Assembly (NCBI GenBank): GCA_050180705.1
Contig: JBFXDX010000003.1
Coordinates: 279,000 to 342,999 of the forward strand
Origin: SB25 sp050180705
GTDB taxonomy: Bacteria; Bacteroidota; Bacteroidia; Bacteroidales; Tenuifilaceae
Length of the DNA: 64,000 bases
Direction: 5' to 3'
The notes beneath the pieces were generated by a model. The model worked only from the letters and a program-made list of their open reading frames with translations. It made no database searches and had not been told where the DNA came from. Made by a program: the position numbers and the translations under genes. Position 1 is the stretch's first letter, and each line of letters opens with the position of its first letter. Below are positions 8,289 to 17,736 of this stretch, in pieces.

Positions 8289-8996
8289 ATGGGAGACGTC
8301 AATAAAAAAAGTGAAAATGTTGAGGCAATGTTCAATAGCATTGCCTCAAATTATGATTTTCTGAATCATTTTCTCAGCTTGGGAATCGATAAGCTGTGGC
8401 GAAAAAGGCTTGTAAGCCGACTTGCTAAGAGTAATCCCCGTAAAGTTCTCGACATTGCAACTGGAACTGGCGATTTGGCAATTCAATTGGCGAAACGTCA
8501 TAAAGTTACATCTATAGTTGGGGTTGACATCTCTGAAAATATGTTGCGTATTGGCAGGGATAAGATTGAGAAGCGACAACTTGATAGTTGTATACAGTTG
8601 ATGCAGGCCAATTCGCTGAACTTGCCGTTTTCCAACGATGAGTTTGATGCCGCCATGGTTGCATTTGGAGTTCGCAACTTCGAGGATTTGCCGAAAGGAA
8701 TAGCCGAGATCTACAGAGTACTAAAAACTGGGAGTTGCTTTTACGTGTTGGAGTTCTCAATGCCAAGTAAGTTTCCAATTGCCAATCTTTATAGGTTTTA
8801 TTTTCGAAGAATTCTTCCGTTTATAGGACGAATTGTGTCGGGAAGTAAAAGTGCCTATACCTATTTACCCGAGTCGGTTCTCTCATTTCCGGAGAAAGAG
8901 CGATTTGTGGAGATAATGTCGAGTATTGGTTTCAGAAATTGCACCTACAAACAACTAACTTTTGGAGTTGCAAGTATTTATGTAGGTTATAAATAG
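8289..8996 (+). CDS. menG: Demethylmenaquinone methyltransferase
   Basis: SAM-dependent methyltransferase (MenG/UbiE family, 235 residues) that makes the last C-methylation of menaquinone. The SAM-binding motif I is LDIATGTGDLAIQLA, and the family signatures appear as NSLNLPFSNDEFDAAMVAFGVRNFED and the C-terminal AYTYLPESVLSFP. In this phylum, which uses menaquinone, the ubiquinone activity is irrelevant. It may be co-transcribed with purL, 10 bases upstream. porT lies directly downstream, an arrangement known from other Bacteroidota. The product supplies the quinone used by the Na+-NQR encoded further along. Confidence 0.92.
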   Translation: MGDVNKKSENVEAMFNSIASNYDFLNHFLSLGIDKLWRKRLVSRLAKSNPRKVLDIATGTGDLAIQLAKRHKVTSIVGVDISENMLRIGRDKIEKRQLDSCIQLMQANSLNLPFSNDEFDAAMVAFGVRNFEDLPKGIAEIYRVLKTGSCFYVLEFSMPSKFPIANLYRFYFRRILPFIGRIVSGSKSAYTYLPESVLSFPEKERFVEIMSSIGFRNCTYKQLTFGVASIYVGYK

Positions 8997-9091
8997 TTTT
9001 TTTATAATCTTTGCAATTCTGTTTTTTCAAAGAGTTGGCTTTAGACAATAAGTCTCGAGCATTTTCGTTTGTTCATGAGTATGTTTTTATA

Positions 9092-9835
9092 ATGTTGAAG
9101 AAGTTAGGTGCAATACTGTTTTTAATTATAACGTCGATATCGATATTACAAGCTCAGTATCGACGTCCTATAATATTAAACGATCCCGATTACGATGTAA
9201 GTAAACCGTTAAGGTTTGGCTTTTCGTTGGGTTTCAATATTATGGATTTGGACGTTAACAATAGCAATAAGACCGAAATTGCCGAGGATGGAACCGAATT
9301 TCAGTATTTTGCCGATGTTACCCACATTAACCCGGGTATAAACGTTAATGCTATTTGTGATTTACGATTAACAGAGAATATACATTTACGGTTCCTGCCA
9401 GGTTACGCTTTCGGACAGCGGAATTTGGATTATTACAAAGTTGAATCCGACAAAACCACGCTGGAAACAACCATGACCTTAGAGTCATCATTTATTGAGT
9501 TACCGTTAAGCATAAAGTATCTTTCGCAGCGTTCAAGTAACATTCGTCCGTACCTAATATTTGGTGGAAACTACCGAATCGATTTAGCAGCCTATAAACG
9601 CCTAAAAGTTGAGAAAGGAGTACTAGTTCGATTAGAAAAGACTGACTTATACTACGAAGTTGGTTTTGGTATCGATTTCTTCCTTAACTATTTTAAATTC
9701 TCTACAGAGATTAAATGGTCGGCAGGTCTTTTTAATGCTATGTCGAACGACTATGCCGAGGGTGCCGAAAATTATCGTTATGCAATCGATAAGATGCAGT
9801 CAAGAATGATTGTCATTGCTTTTCATTTCGAGTAA
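9092..9835 (+). CDS. porT: PorT family type IX secretion outer-membrane protein
   Basis: PorT (SprT in Flavobacterium) is an outer-membrane beta-barrel protein needed for the type IX secretion system. The 247-residue protein starts with a signal peptide (MLKKLGAILFLIITS, cleavage after QAQ). Alternating strands typical of a small barrel follow, with a C-terminal aromatic/acidic end (IVIAFHFE). I use the ATG at 9092, because the longer frame would place 27 residues ahead of a good signal peptide. Length and the menG neighbour both support PorT. Confidence is moderate because many small outer-membrane barrels look alike. Confidence 0.75.
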   Translation: MLKKLGAILFLIITSISILQAQYRRPIILNDPDYDVSKPLRFGFSLGFNIMDLDVNNSNKTEIAEDGTEFQYFADVTHINPGINVNAICDLRLTENIHLRFLPGYAFGQRNLDYYKVESDKTTLETTMTLESSFIELPLSIKYLSQRSSNIRPYLIFGGNYRIDLAAYKRLKVEKGVLVRLEKTDLYYEVGFGIDFFLNYFKFSTEIKWSAGLFNAMSNDYAEGAENYRYAIDKMQSRMIVIAFHFE

Positions 9836-9911
9836 ACATTTTAGTTGGTTGTGTTTGAACTCTAGGTTATATTTTTCTGTTAACAGTTACCTTTAACTTT
9901 TAATTTAAGAG

Positions 9912-11471
9912 ATGCCCACCGATATAATTTTGGAATTATCGCCCGAGCGTGCAGCAGACAACCAATCATTACAGAAGGCTATTGCGGCAAAATTAGGAGT
10001 GTCATTTACCGATGCTTCAAAATTTGTTATAACCCGTAGATCGATAGATGCTCGTAGGGGCAAGGTGATGGTGAATGTTGGTATTAGAGTATTCAAGCAC
10101 GATGAACCATTTAGCGCCGATGAACCAAAGTTTAACTATAGAGATGTGTCTAAGTCCGAACCAGTGGTTATTGTGGGCGCTGGTCCTGCAGGACTTTTTG
10201 CGGCTTTAAGGTTAATTGAATTGGGCTATAAACCAATTGTAATTGAAAGGGGAAAGACTGTTAGTGACCGAAAGCGAGACATCGCTTTACTTAGCCGAAA
10301 TCAGGGTTTAAATTCCGATTCTAACTATGCTTTTGGTGAGGGTGGAGCAGGAACCTTTTCCGACGGAAAACTTTATACGCGTTCGAAGAAACGTGGCGAT
10401 AATAAGCGAATACTTCATGCGCTATGCAATCATGGTGCTGCTCCCGAAATACTTTACGAAGCGCATCCTCATATTGGAACCAATAAGTTGCCCAGAATAA
10501 TTGTAAATATTCGTGAGAATATAATTAATCATGGTGGCGAATTCCTGTTCAGCTCTAAGGTTTCGGAGATATTGATCGATGGCGATAAAGTCACAGGTGT
10601 AAAACTTTCCGATGGACAGAAAATACAGTCAAGAGCAGTAGTTCTGGCAACTGGGCATTCTGCCCGTGATATTTATGAGATGTTACTTCGTCAGGGAATT
10701 AAGATCGAAGCAAAATCATTTGCAATGGGAGTGAGGGTAGAACATCCTCAGCCATTAATCGACTCCATTCAGTACCATGGAATTTCAAGGAATGAGTTTT
10801 TACCAGCGGCATCATACGCTTTGGTTCACCAAGTAGAAGGTCGTGGAGTTTACTCATTCTGTATGTGTCCTGGCGGTTTTATTGTACCAGCATCAACATC
10901 AACCGATGAGGTGGTAGTAAACGGAATGTCTCCATCGTTACGTAACTCAAAATGGGCAAATTCTGGAATTGTTGTTGAGATTCGGGTTGAGGATCTGGCT
11001 GAATATTCGAAGTATGGAGAACTCGCCGGGTTGGAGTATCAACATCAGTTAGAAATGCTTGCACAAAAGCATGGTGGATATGGTGTTCAGGCTCCAGCTC
11101 AGCGTTTAATGGATTTTGTAGATGGGCGCTTTTCAACAAATCTGCCATCATGTTCATACCATCCTGGCTTAAATTCATCGGAGATGAATTTGTGGTTACC
11201 GTCTCATATTGGAGGTCGTTTGCAGGAAGGATTCAAGGTTTTTGGTCGAAAAATGCGGGGATACCTCACCAATGAGGCTGTAATTCTAGGGGTTGAGTCT
11301 AGAACTTCGTCGCCAGTTCGAATACCAAGAGATTCAGAGACTTTACAGCATGTAACCCTTTCGGGTTTATTTCCATCGGGCGAGGGTGCTGGTTATGCCG
11401 GAGGTATTGTATCGTCGGCATTGGATGGTGACAGGTGTGCCGATGCTGTAGCAAGGTTCCTTGCAGATTAG
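9912..11471 (+). CDS. FAD-dependent oxidoreductase, uncharacterised COG2509-type
   Basis: 519 residues. An N-terminal ~80-residue domain (RAADNQSLQKAIAAKLGV) precedes the FAD-binding dinucleotide fold VVIVGAGPAGLFAALRL near residues 88-104. Other flavoprotein landmarks are ERGKTVSDRKRDI, AFGEGGAGTFSDGKLYTRSKKRG and the C-terminal LFPSGEGAGYAGGIVSSALDG. It matches a widely distributed family of FAD-dependent dehydrogenases whose substrate is not established. The gene has its own space, 76 bases after porT, and converges on the nqr operon. Confidence 0.8.
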   Translation: MPTDIILELSPERAADNQSLQKAIAAKLGVSFTDASKFVITRRSIDARRGKVMVNVGIRVFKHDEPFSADEPKFNYRDVSKSEPVVIVGAGPAGLFAALRLIELGYKPIVIERGKTVSDRKRDIALLSRNQGLNSDSNYAFGEGGAGTFSDGKLYTRSKKRGDNKRILHALCNHGAAPEILYEAHPHIGTNKLPRIIVNIRENIINHGGEFLFSSKVSEILIDGDKVTGVKLSDGQKIQSRAVVLATGHSARDIYEMLLRQGIKIEAKSFAMGVRVEHPQPLIDSIQYHGISRNEFLPAASYALVHQVEGRGVYSFCMCPGGFIVPASTSTDEVVVNGMSPSLRNSKWANSGIVVEIRVEDLAEYSKYGELAGLEYQHQLEMLAQKHGGYGVQAPAQRLMDFVDGRFSTNLPSCSYHPGLNSSEMNLWLPSHIGGRLQEGFKVFGRKMRGYLTNEAVILGVESRTSSPVRIPRDSETLQHVTLSGLFPSGEGAGYAGGIVSSALDGDRCADAVARFLAD

Positions 11472-11540
11472 ATTTCTTATCTTTTAAATACAGACTTTAC
11501 CAATATCTAGGCAAGGCTTTCTAATTTTAATAACCTCTAT

Positions 11541-11578
11541 AAAAAAGGAAAGCGGATACTGTAACCAGCAGTATCCGC
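11541..11578 (-). terminator. Hairpin with minus-strand T-tract
   Basis: Perfect 10-bp stem GCGGATACTG (11552-11561) with CAGTATCCGC (11569-11578) and a 7-base loop. On the minus strand it is followed by TTTCCTTTTTT, the form of a rho-independent terminator. On the plus strand no T-tract follows. It lies 230 bases beyond the nqrF stop, so it may end a separate short transcript (see findings). Confidence 0.7.
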
Positions 11579-11667
11579 CATTGTGTTAACCCTTAACCTA
11601 AAACCAAACCTAAACCTAACTCTAAAACTAAAAGTCTATGAGAAACTCTTTCGTTTTATTTATGCTA

Positions 11668-11675
11668 CAAAGATA
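11668..11675 (-). promoter_or_regulatory. Possible minus-strand -7 element of a short transcript
   Basis: Reads TATCTTTG on the minus strand, an exact TAnnTTTG match. A transcript starting near 11661 would end at the terminator at 11552-11541, giving roughly 110-120 nt. The match also coincides with the T-rich tail of the hairpin at 11677-11700, so it may be fortuitous. Confidence 0.3.
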
Positions 11676-11676
11676 A

Positions 11677-11700
11677 AACCCGCTTCAGCTAAAGCGGGTT
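11677..11700 (-). terminator. Likely nqr operon terminator
   Basis: 9-bp stem AACCCGCTT (11677-11685) with AAGCGGGTT (11692-11700) and a 6-base loop. On the minus strand it is followed by TTATCTTTG, moderately T-rich. It is the first strong hairpin after the nqrF stop at 11810. Confidence 0.65.
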
Positions 11701-11809
11701 AAATGGCTGTTAATAAAAGTTAATCTTTGTGTTAGATTTTTAACGTAAAATTTCATACTTTTTTAAGACACCAATTTTGTATGAAAGTTAGTTTCTAACA
11801 ATTAATAAA

Positions 11810-13072
11810 TTATCCTCCAAAGTCATCAAATGCAATCATTTCCGAAGGAACTCCTAGGTTATAAAGCATTTTTTGAACGGCATCGTTCATGGCAGGAGGT
11901 CCGCATAGATAGTATTCAATATCCTCCGGTGCATCATGTTTCGATAGGTAGTTATCGTAAATTACCTGATGTATGAATCCAACATATCCATTCCAGTTAT
12001 CCTCAGGTTTTGGCTCCGAAAGAGCAATGTTAAACTTGAAGTTCGAGAATTCGTTTTCAATTTTATGAAAATGTTCTTCGTAGAATATTTCACGTTTCGA
12101 ACGGGCACCATACCAGAATGTAGCTTTGCGATTAGTTTTTACAGTATGGAATTGATGGAAGATATGCGAACGCATTGGCGCCATTCCAGCACCTCCGCCA
12201 ATGAACATCATTTCATTTTGAGTATCCTTAATGAAAAACTCACCGTAAGGTCCCGATATTGTTACTTTATCTCCTGGTTTGCGTGAGAATATAAAGCTAG
12301 AGCAAATACCTGGATTTACATTCATAAATGCATTACGCTCTCGCTCCCATGGTGGTGTCGCAATACGAACGTTAAGCATTATAATGTTATCCTCTGCTGG
12401 ATGGTTGGCCATGGAGTAAGCTCGGTAGGTTTCTTCGGTATTCTTCATCTTCAAATCCCACATATTAAACTTATCCCATTCATCGCGGTATTCCTTTTCA
12501 ACATCTATATCCTTGGCAAAATCAACCTCTAATTTAGGAACATCAATTTGAATGTAACCTCCCGATTTGAAATGTAGTTTTTCGCCTTCGGGCAGTTTTA
12601 CCTTAAATTCTTTAATGAAGGTTGCAAGGTTATGGTTGGAGATTACCTCGCATTCCCATTTCTTAATGCCCATTACCTCTTCGGGAACCTCTATTCCTAA
12701 ATCTTCGCGAACTTTAACCTGACAACCTAAACGCCAGTGGTTATTCTGTTGCTTTCGGGTGAAAAAGTTTACCTCGGTTGGCAGTATCGATCCACCTCCT
12801 TCAACTACTCTACATTTGCACATTCCACATGTTCCGCCGCCACCACAAGCCGATGGTAAGAAAATTCCGCTATTGCTGAGAGTCGATAGTACAGTTCCAC
12901 CAGGCTCAACGTCAAGCACTTTTTCGCCTTCGTTTATGCTAATCTTAACCTTTCCCGATGGTGTTAGTTTTTTCTTGGCATAAAGGAGAATTCCAACCAG
13001 AAAAAGTATAACCAACAGGAATACAACAATGGCACTTAGTAGAATAGCGCCGCTATTGGCAAGTAATATCAT
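11810..13072 (-). CDS. nqrF: Na+-translocating NADH:quinone reductase subunit F
   Basis: Entry point for electrons in Na+-NQR: oxidises NADH and passes electrons via FAD and a 2Fe-2S cluster into the membrane subunits. Residues ~10-31 form the N-terminal membrane anchor. The ferredoxin domain carries the ligands C76, C82, C85 and C117 in the CX5CX2CX31C spacing of the family. The FAD/NAD reductase domain follows, with RAYSMANHP for FAD binding, GPYGEFF, and MFIGGGAGMAPMRSH and YLCGPPAMNDAV for NAD. Length 420 is normal. It is the last gene of nqrABCDEF, 20 bases after nqrE. Confidence 0.96.
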   Translation of the reverse strand: MILLANSGAILLSAIVVFLLVILFLVGILLYAKKKLTPSGKVKISINEGEKVLDVEPGGTVLSTLSNSGIFLPSACGGGGTCGMCKCRVVEGGGSILPTEVNFFTRKQQNNHWRLGCQVKVREDLGIEVPEEVMGIKKWECEVISNHNLATFIKEFKVKLPEGEKLHFKSGGYIQIDVPKLEVDFAKDIDVEKEYRDEWDKFNMWDLKMKNTEETYRAYSMANHPAEDNIIMLNVRIATPPWERERNAFMNVNPGICSSFIFSRKPGDKVTISGPYGEFFIKDTQNEMMFIGGGAGMAPMRSHIFHQFHTVKTNRKATFWYGARSKREIFYEEHFHKIENEFSNFKFNIALSEPKPEDNWNGYVGFIHQVIYDNYLSKHDAPEDIEYYLCGPPAMNDAVQKMLYNLGVPSEMIAFDDFGG

Positions 13073-13092
13073 AGTTTTATTTTTTAGTCAGT

Positions 13093-13722
13093 TTACAATT
13101 TTATTCCCATAAAGGTCATAAACGCGATCCCCATAAGTCCTGTTAGAATAAACGCTATTCCAAGTCCACGTAAAGGTTTGGGAACATTCGAGTACTTCAA
13201 CTTCTCGCGTATAGCAGCAATACTTACAATTGCAAGGAACCAACCCACTCCGGAGCCAAATCCAAATACTGTAGCTTCACCAACAGTTCCATATTCACGT
13301 TCCTGCATAAACAACGATCCTCCTAGAATTGCACAGTTTACAGCAATTAAGGGAAGAAAAATACCTAAGGCATTGTATAACGATGGAGAATACTTCTCCA
13401 CAATCATCTCAACTAACTGTACCATCGATGCTATAACGGCGATGAACATAATGAATGAAAGGAAGCTTAAATCGAGTGATGCAAAACTTGGATCGAGCCA
13501 ACTAAGAGCACCGGCGAGTAAAAGATACTTGTTCATCAGGTAGTTTACCGGTACGGTAATTACCATTACAAAGATTACCGCAATTCCTAGTCCTGTTGAT
13601 GTTTTAACGGTTTTTGATACTGCTAGGTACGAGCACATTCCTAGGAAGTATGCAAAAATCATATTATCGATAAAGACTGAGCGGACAAATATATTAATCA
13701 GATTTTCCATTGTTTCCGACAT
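13093..13722 (-). CDS. nqrE: Na+-translocating NADH:quinone reductase subunit E
   Basis: Integral membrane subunit of 209 residues with six predicted hydrophobic helices. NqrD and NqrE are inverted homologues that hold an iron centre in the membrane through paired cysteines. Here C30 in FAYFLGMCSYLAVS and C130 in LIAVNCAILGG are in the expected positions. The gene starts 6 bases after nqrD ends, which suggests translational coupling in the operon. Confidence 0.95.
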   Translation of the reverse strand: MSETMENLINIFVRSVFIDNMIFAYFLGMCSYLAVSKTVKTSTGLGIAVIFVMVITVPVNYLMNKYLLLAGALSWLDPSFASLDLSFLSFIMFIAVIASMVQLVEMIVEKYSPSLYNALGIFLPLIAVNCAILGGSLFMQEREYGTVGEATVFGFGSGVGWFLAIVSIAAIREKLKYSNVPKPLRGLGIAFILTGLMGIAFMTFMGIKL

Positions 13723-13728
13723 TTAAGT

Positions 13729-14388
13729 TTATTCCTCGATGAGCGATTTATTTCTACCACGCTGTATCCAAATAATGATACCTACAAGAATTAGCGCCAT
13801 TGGGGGCAAAATCATCATTCCGTTGTTTTCGTAGAAGCCTCCATTCTTAACATAGATTGATTCAGGAATTACTCTGTATCCCCAAATTGTTCCCGATCCA
13901 AATAATTCGCGGAAAAAGGCCACAACAATCAGAATTAATCCGTAACCAATTCCATTTCCAATACCATCGAGAAATGCAGGCCAAGGTTTATTTCCTAAAG
14001 CAAAAGCTTCCAAACGTCCCATTATAATACAGTTCGTAATGATTAAGCCAACAAATACCGAAAGTTGCTTGCTAACATCGGGTATGTATGCTTTAAGAAT
14101 CTCATCAACTAGAATAACTAGGGCTGCAATAACAACTAACTGAACAATAATCCTAATTCGGTTTGGTATAGAGTTGCGAATTAACGAGATAATCAGATTC
14201 GAGAATGCAGTAACAATCATAACCGACAGAGCCATAACAAAGGCTGGCTTCATTTTTACAGTTACAGCTAATGCCGAACAAATTCCTAGCACCAATACTG
14301 TGATTGGATTTTTTGAGTTTATAGGCTCGGTAAGCAATTTTAAATTCTTGGCCGAGAACCATGGTTCTTTTGCTTTAATTTCACTCAT
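13729..14388 (-). CDS. nqrD: Na+-translocating NADH:quinone reductase subunit D
   Basis: Integral membrane subunit, 219 residues, with six hydrophobic segments, homologous to NqrE. The two iron-ligand cysteines expected from the family are C37 (LVLGICSALAV) and C120 (LIITNCIIMGRLEAFA). The C-terminal positively charged tail (QRGRNKSLIEE) follows the last helix. Its start overlaps the end of nqrC by 8 bases. Confidence 0.95.
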   Translation of the reverse strand: MSEIKAKEPWFSAKNLKLLTEPINSKNPITVLVLGICSALAVTVKMKPAFVMALSVMIVTAFSNLIISLIRNSIPNRIRIIVQLVVIAALVILVDEILKAYIPDVSKQLSVFVGLIITNCIIMGRLEAFALGNKPWPAFLDGIGNGIGYGLILIVVAFFRELFGSGTIWGYRVIPESIYVKNGGFYENNGMMILPPMALILVGIIIWIQRGRNKSLIEE

Positions 14389-15145
14389 GGCTTATATTCT
14401 TTTGATTATTAAAGTAGGTTTGATAGCTTCCAAGGCAATTGCTCAGCATCGCCTCTAGTCCTTTACTGGTAATTGTACCTCCCGATATTGCATCAACAGC
14501 ATGAGGGTTCGATTTGTCGGCACCTCCTTTTACTACTGTTACCGATACAAATTTGTTGTTGCTATCAAAAATTGATTTTCCGATGAATTGCTGCTGGAAC
14601 TCAACAGTACTAATTTCGGCACCTAGGCCAGGCGTTTCTCCTTTATGGTCGAATGTTGCTCCAAATATAGTATTGAAATCATCGTTTAGCGATATGTATC
14701 CCCAAATTGGACCCCACAAACCTGTGCCTCGAACAGGAATGATGTATTTAACACTTTGATCGTCGAGTAGTGCCTTATAAATTGGCAGGTTGCGTTGCTC
14801 AACTGGTTTTGATATTTCTGCTTTAAGATCTAGATTAAAAGCATCGATACCTTCAACTTTATTGCCCTTTGAGTTGACAACTATTTGCTCAACAATGTAC
14901 CGTTTAAATGCATCTGCAACAAATTGATGTTTATTTTCAGCATTGTCGATTCCTTCGGTTTTTCCAATCGACCTTAGTATGTCGATTTTCTTTTCGGTTT
15001 CCTTGTTCTTTTGCTGCATTGGCTTTAGCGATGTTGCAGCAATTGCCAGAAGAGCAGCAACCAAAATTACCATTCCAGATGCATATAGGAATGTGTATAG
15101 GTTGCTATTCCTGTCTACGTTTTTAAGTTTCTTGAGTAATTCCAT
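14381..15145 (-). CDS. nqrC: Na+-translocating NADH:quinone reductase subunit C
   Basis: Periplasm-facing subunit with one N-terminal membrane helix (residues ~20-43) and a covalently bound FMN. The flavinylation threonine is in the C-terminal motif SGGTITS, with T224 as acceptor. Many proteobacterial NqrC proteins have SGAT at this point, so the second glycine is a small difference, but the threonine is kept. It contains the family segment GLWGPIWGYISL and the LGAEI region. Flavin attachment needs an ApbE transferase, which is not in this window. Confidence 0.93.
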   Translation of the reverse strand: MELLKKLKNVDRNSNLYTFLYASGMVILVAALLAIAATSLKPMQQKNKETEKKIDILRSIGKTEGIDNAENKHQFVADAFKRYIVEQIVVNSKGNKVEGIDAFNLDLKAEISKPVEQRNLPIYKALLDDQSVKYIIPVRGTGLWGPIWGYISLNDDFNTIFGATFDHKGETPGLGAEISTVEFQQQFIGKSIFDSNNKFVSVTVVKGGADKSNPHAVDAISGGTITSKGLEAMLSNCLGSYQTYFNNQKNISHE

Positions 15146-15156
15146 GGTGAATATCT

Positions 15157-16320
15157 TTATAGTTTAGCAACCTTTTTGGCTCTTCTTAAACGTTGGCGAA
15201 TATTTGCCTCCACCACGTAGTGATCTATTAATGGTGCAAATGCATTCATAAGTAGAATCGAAAGCATCATTCCTTCAGGATAAGCAGGGTTGAGAACTCT
15301 TACCAAGAGTGCCATGAACCCAACAAGAAAGCCATATATCCATTTGCCTTTTTCGGTTTGTGCAGCAGTAACAGGATCGGTTGCCATAAATACGGCACCA
15401 AACGCAAATCCACCCATAATAAGGTGTTGCCAACCCGGAATCTCCATGTAGGGATTTACTCCAAATACATTAAATAGGTATCCTGCAAAAAGTCCTCCGC
15501 CAAATACCGATACAATAATTTTCCAACTACCAATTCCTGTAATTATTAGTATTGCAGCACCAATTAGTATTGCCAGAGTTGAAGTTTCTCCAATTGATCC
15601 GGGAATAAATCCCATAAACATATCGTAGGTCGATGGTAATTTTTCTAGGTGATATGCAGCGGCATTTGCAAGTGGAGTTGCACCTGAGAAGCCATCAATC
15701 ACTTTGTCGGAATTGCTTAAAGCAACCCAAACCTTGTCGCCCGACATGTGCGATGGATATGCAAAGAACAAAAATGCTCTGGCCAAAAGAGCTGGGTTAA
15801 AAACGTTCATGCCAGTACCTCCAAACACTTCCTTGCCAATAATAACTGCAAATGCAGTGGCAATGGCAACCATCCAAAGTGGTACGTTTACAGGCATAAT
15901 AAGAGGAATAAGCAATCCTGAAACGAGAAATCCTTCATTAACTTCGTGTCCACGCGATTGTGCAAAAGCAAACTCAATGGAAAGTCCTACACCATAGCTA
16001 ACTATGATTAGAGGTAGAACCTTTAGAAAACCGTAAAAGAAATTCTCCCACAGTGTCGATGTTTCGCCAATCATTAGCGAATGTTGATATCCTACATTCC
16101 ACATTCCAAAAAGCATAGCCGGCATAAGGGCCATGATAACAACAGTCATAGTGCGCTTCATGTCTATTGAATCGCGAATATGGCTTCCTTTGGAGGTTAC
16201 CTTATCGGGAACAAAAAGGAATGTTTCGAATGCATCGAAGGTGGAGTGGAACATCTCATACCTTCCTCCTTTTTGAAAGTGAGGTTTAACTTTATCTAAA
16301 TATCTTCGTAAAGCCTTCAT
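15157..16320 (-). CDS. nqrB: Na+-translocating NADH:quinone reductase subunit B
   Basis: Large membrane subunit, 387 residues and about ten helices, that carries a covalently bound FMN and riboflavin and forms part of the Na+ path. The flavinylation motif SGATPLA, with its acceptor threonine, is in the middle of the protein in the SNSDKVIDGFSGATPLANAA region. The conserved EVFGGTGMNVFNPALLARAF and FMATDPVTAAQTEKGKW segments are present. It lies 21 bases after nqrA and 11 bases before nqrC. Confidence 0.96.
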   Translation of the reverse strand: MKALRRYLDKVKPHFQKGGRYEMFHSTFDAFETFLFVPDKVTSKGSHIRDSIDMKRTMTVVIMALMPAMLFGMWNVGYQHSLMIGETSTLWENFFYGFLKVLPLIIVSYGVGLSIEFAFAQSRGHEVNEGFLVSGLLIPLIMPVNVPLWMVAIATAFAVIIGKEVFGGTGMNVFNPALLARAFLFFAYPSHMSGDKVWVALSNSDKVIDGFSGATPLANAAAYHLEKLPSTYDMFMGFIPGSIGETSTLAILIGAAILIITGIGSWKIIVSVFGGGLFAGYLFNVFGVNPYMEIPGWQHLIMGGFAFGAVFMATDPVTAAQTEKGKWIYGFLVGFMALLVRVLNPAYPEGMMLSILLMNAFAPLIDHYVVEANIRQRLRRAKKVAKL

Positions 16321-16341
16321 TATAAGAAAGTATTTAATTTA

Positions 16342-17703
16342 CTAGCTTAATTCTTTAATCATGGAATCGATACCGCTACGGAGTATCTCCTGAACTTCTA
16401 TTTTCGATGTACAAATATATTCGCACAATGCGAGATCCTCTTCAACCACCTCGTAAATACCCAGTTGCTCCATCTTGTCGATATCGTTGGCAAGTATAGC
16501 CTTAATTAAATAAACTGGATAGATATTCATTGGTAGCACTTTTTCGTATTGACCTGTGAGAACATAGGCTCTTTCGGCTCCGTTAAAGTTTGTATCGAGT
16601 TTGTAGATTTTGCTAGGCAAGAATTTCGACATAAAAGTCCGAGATGCGCTGAATTTGTTAAATCCAGGAGCCATCCATCCAAGGAATTCGTGATGATTTC
16701 CTTCGGGAATTACTGTGATCATGTTGTCGTAAAATCCAACAAAACCTATAGCATCATCGAGTTTAGTTCCGGTGAGAACGTTACCAGAGATAATCCGAGG
16801 AGTTACATCGGAGTTTGTCAAGTTGTCCTTTACAATACTATCAACTCTAGCACCCGAAATAATTCGGTAGTAGCGTGGCTTTTTCACCTCAGATCCGGCT
16901 AGTGCAACAACTTTGGTTGCATCGTACACCCCTTTCGTGAATAATCGACCAATGATTATTACATCCAATGGATTAACAACCCAAACTATATCACCTTTGT
17001 TAATTGGGTTGATATGGTGAATTTGAACACCAACATTGCCAGTAGGGTGAGGCCCTGTGAAGTAATGATATTCTACTCCTTTTGCTTTTGCAAATACAGC
17101 CGAAGCCGGGAAATCGGCATTAAGCCCAAGGTGAATTTTTCCTGTTGTAAGTTTTTGTAGTGCATCGATACCAGCCTGAAATGCCTCACCTTCGCCATTA
17201 ACCGAAAAGTCCATGTCTGGAGCAAGCGGAGCAGTGTCGAAACAGGAGATATAGATAGCTTTTGGGGTATCGGTTGGATTTGCTATAATGCCATAGGGGC
17301 GTTGGCGAATATACGGCCACGTTCCAGATTTTAGCAGTAAACTGGTTATTTGCTCCTTGGCGAGTGACGTTGGATCCGAAATATCGAACTGCTCATAATC
17401 GATACTTTCTGTTGGTTTAACAACAACCTCGAGGATTACACGTCTGTCACCTCTTCGAATCTCAACAACTTCGCCGCTTACCGGAGAGCAAAAAACAATG
17501 TCGGTTTTGTTTTTGTCGTGAAATAAGGGCGAACCAGCCTTAACCAGATCTCCAACCTGAACATTTAACTTGGGGGTTATGTCAGGGAAATCGGTTGGTT
17601 TTACCGAATAGGTTTCTGCCATATCCGCTTTAGTCAGGACTTTTTCGGGAAGACCTTCTAGCGGTATGTTTAAGCCTTTTTTTATCTTAATAACCTTCGA
17701 CAT
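16342..17703 (-). CDS. nqrA: Na+-translocating NADH:quinone reductase subunit A
   Basis: Cytoplasmic subunit (453 residues), first gene of the nqr operon. NqrA is required for quinone reduction by the complex and resembles RnfC, but carries no iron-sulfur cluster. Family landmarks are the N-terminal KIKKGLNIPLEGLPE, a biotinyl-like segment (VQVGDLVKAGSPLFHDK), GTWPYIRQRPYGIIANP and FTGPHPTGNVGVQIHHI. A -7 promoter element lies directly upstream. Confidence 0.96.
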   Translation of the reverse strand: MSKVIKIKKGLNIPLEGLPEKVLTKADMAETYSVKPTDFPDITPKLNVQVGDLVKAGSPLFHDKNKTDIVFCSPVSGEVVEIRRGDRRVILEVVVKPTESIDYEQFDISDPTSLAKEQITSLLLKSGTWPYIRQRPYGIIANPTDTPKAIYISCFDTAPLAPDMDFSVNGEGEAFQAGIDALQKLTTGKIHLGLNADFPASAVFAKAKGVEYHYFTGPHPTGNVGVQIHHINPINKGDIVWVVNPLDVIIIGRLFTKGVYDATKVVALAGSEVKKPRYYRIISGARVDSIVKDNLTNSDVTPRIISGNVLTGTKLDDAIGFVGFYDNMITVIPEGNHHEFLGWMAPGFNKFSASRTFMSKFLPSKIYKLDTNFNGAERAYVLTGQYEKVLPMNIYPVYLIKAILANDIDKMEQLGIYEVVEEDLALCEYICTSKIEVQEILRSGIDSMIKELS

Positions 17704-17728
17704 ATATAGCGTTTTTACTAAATTTATG

Positions 17729-17736
17729 CAAAATTA
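17729..17736 (-). promoter_or_regulatory. -7 promoter element of the nqr operon
   Basis: Reads TAATTTTG on the minus strand, an exact TAnnTTTG match, 25 bases upstream of the nqrA start. No good -33 TTG at 19-20 bp. Confidence 0.5.
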
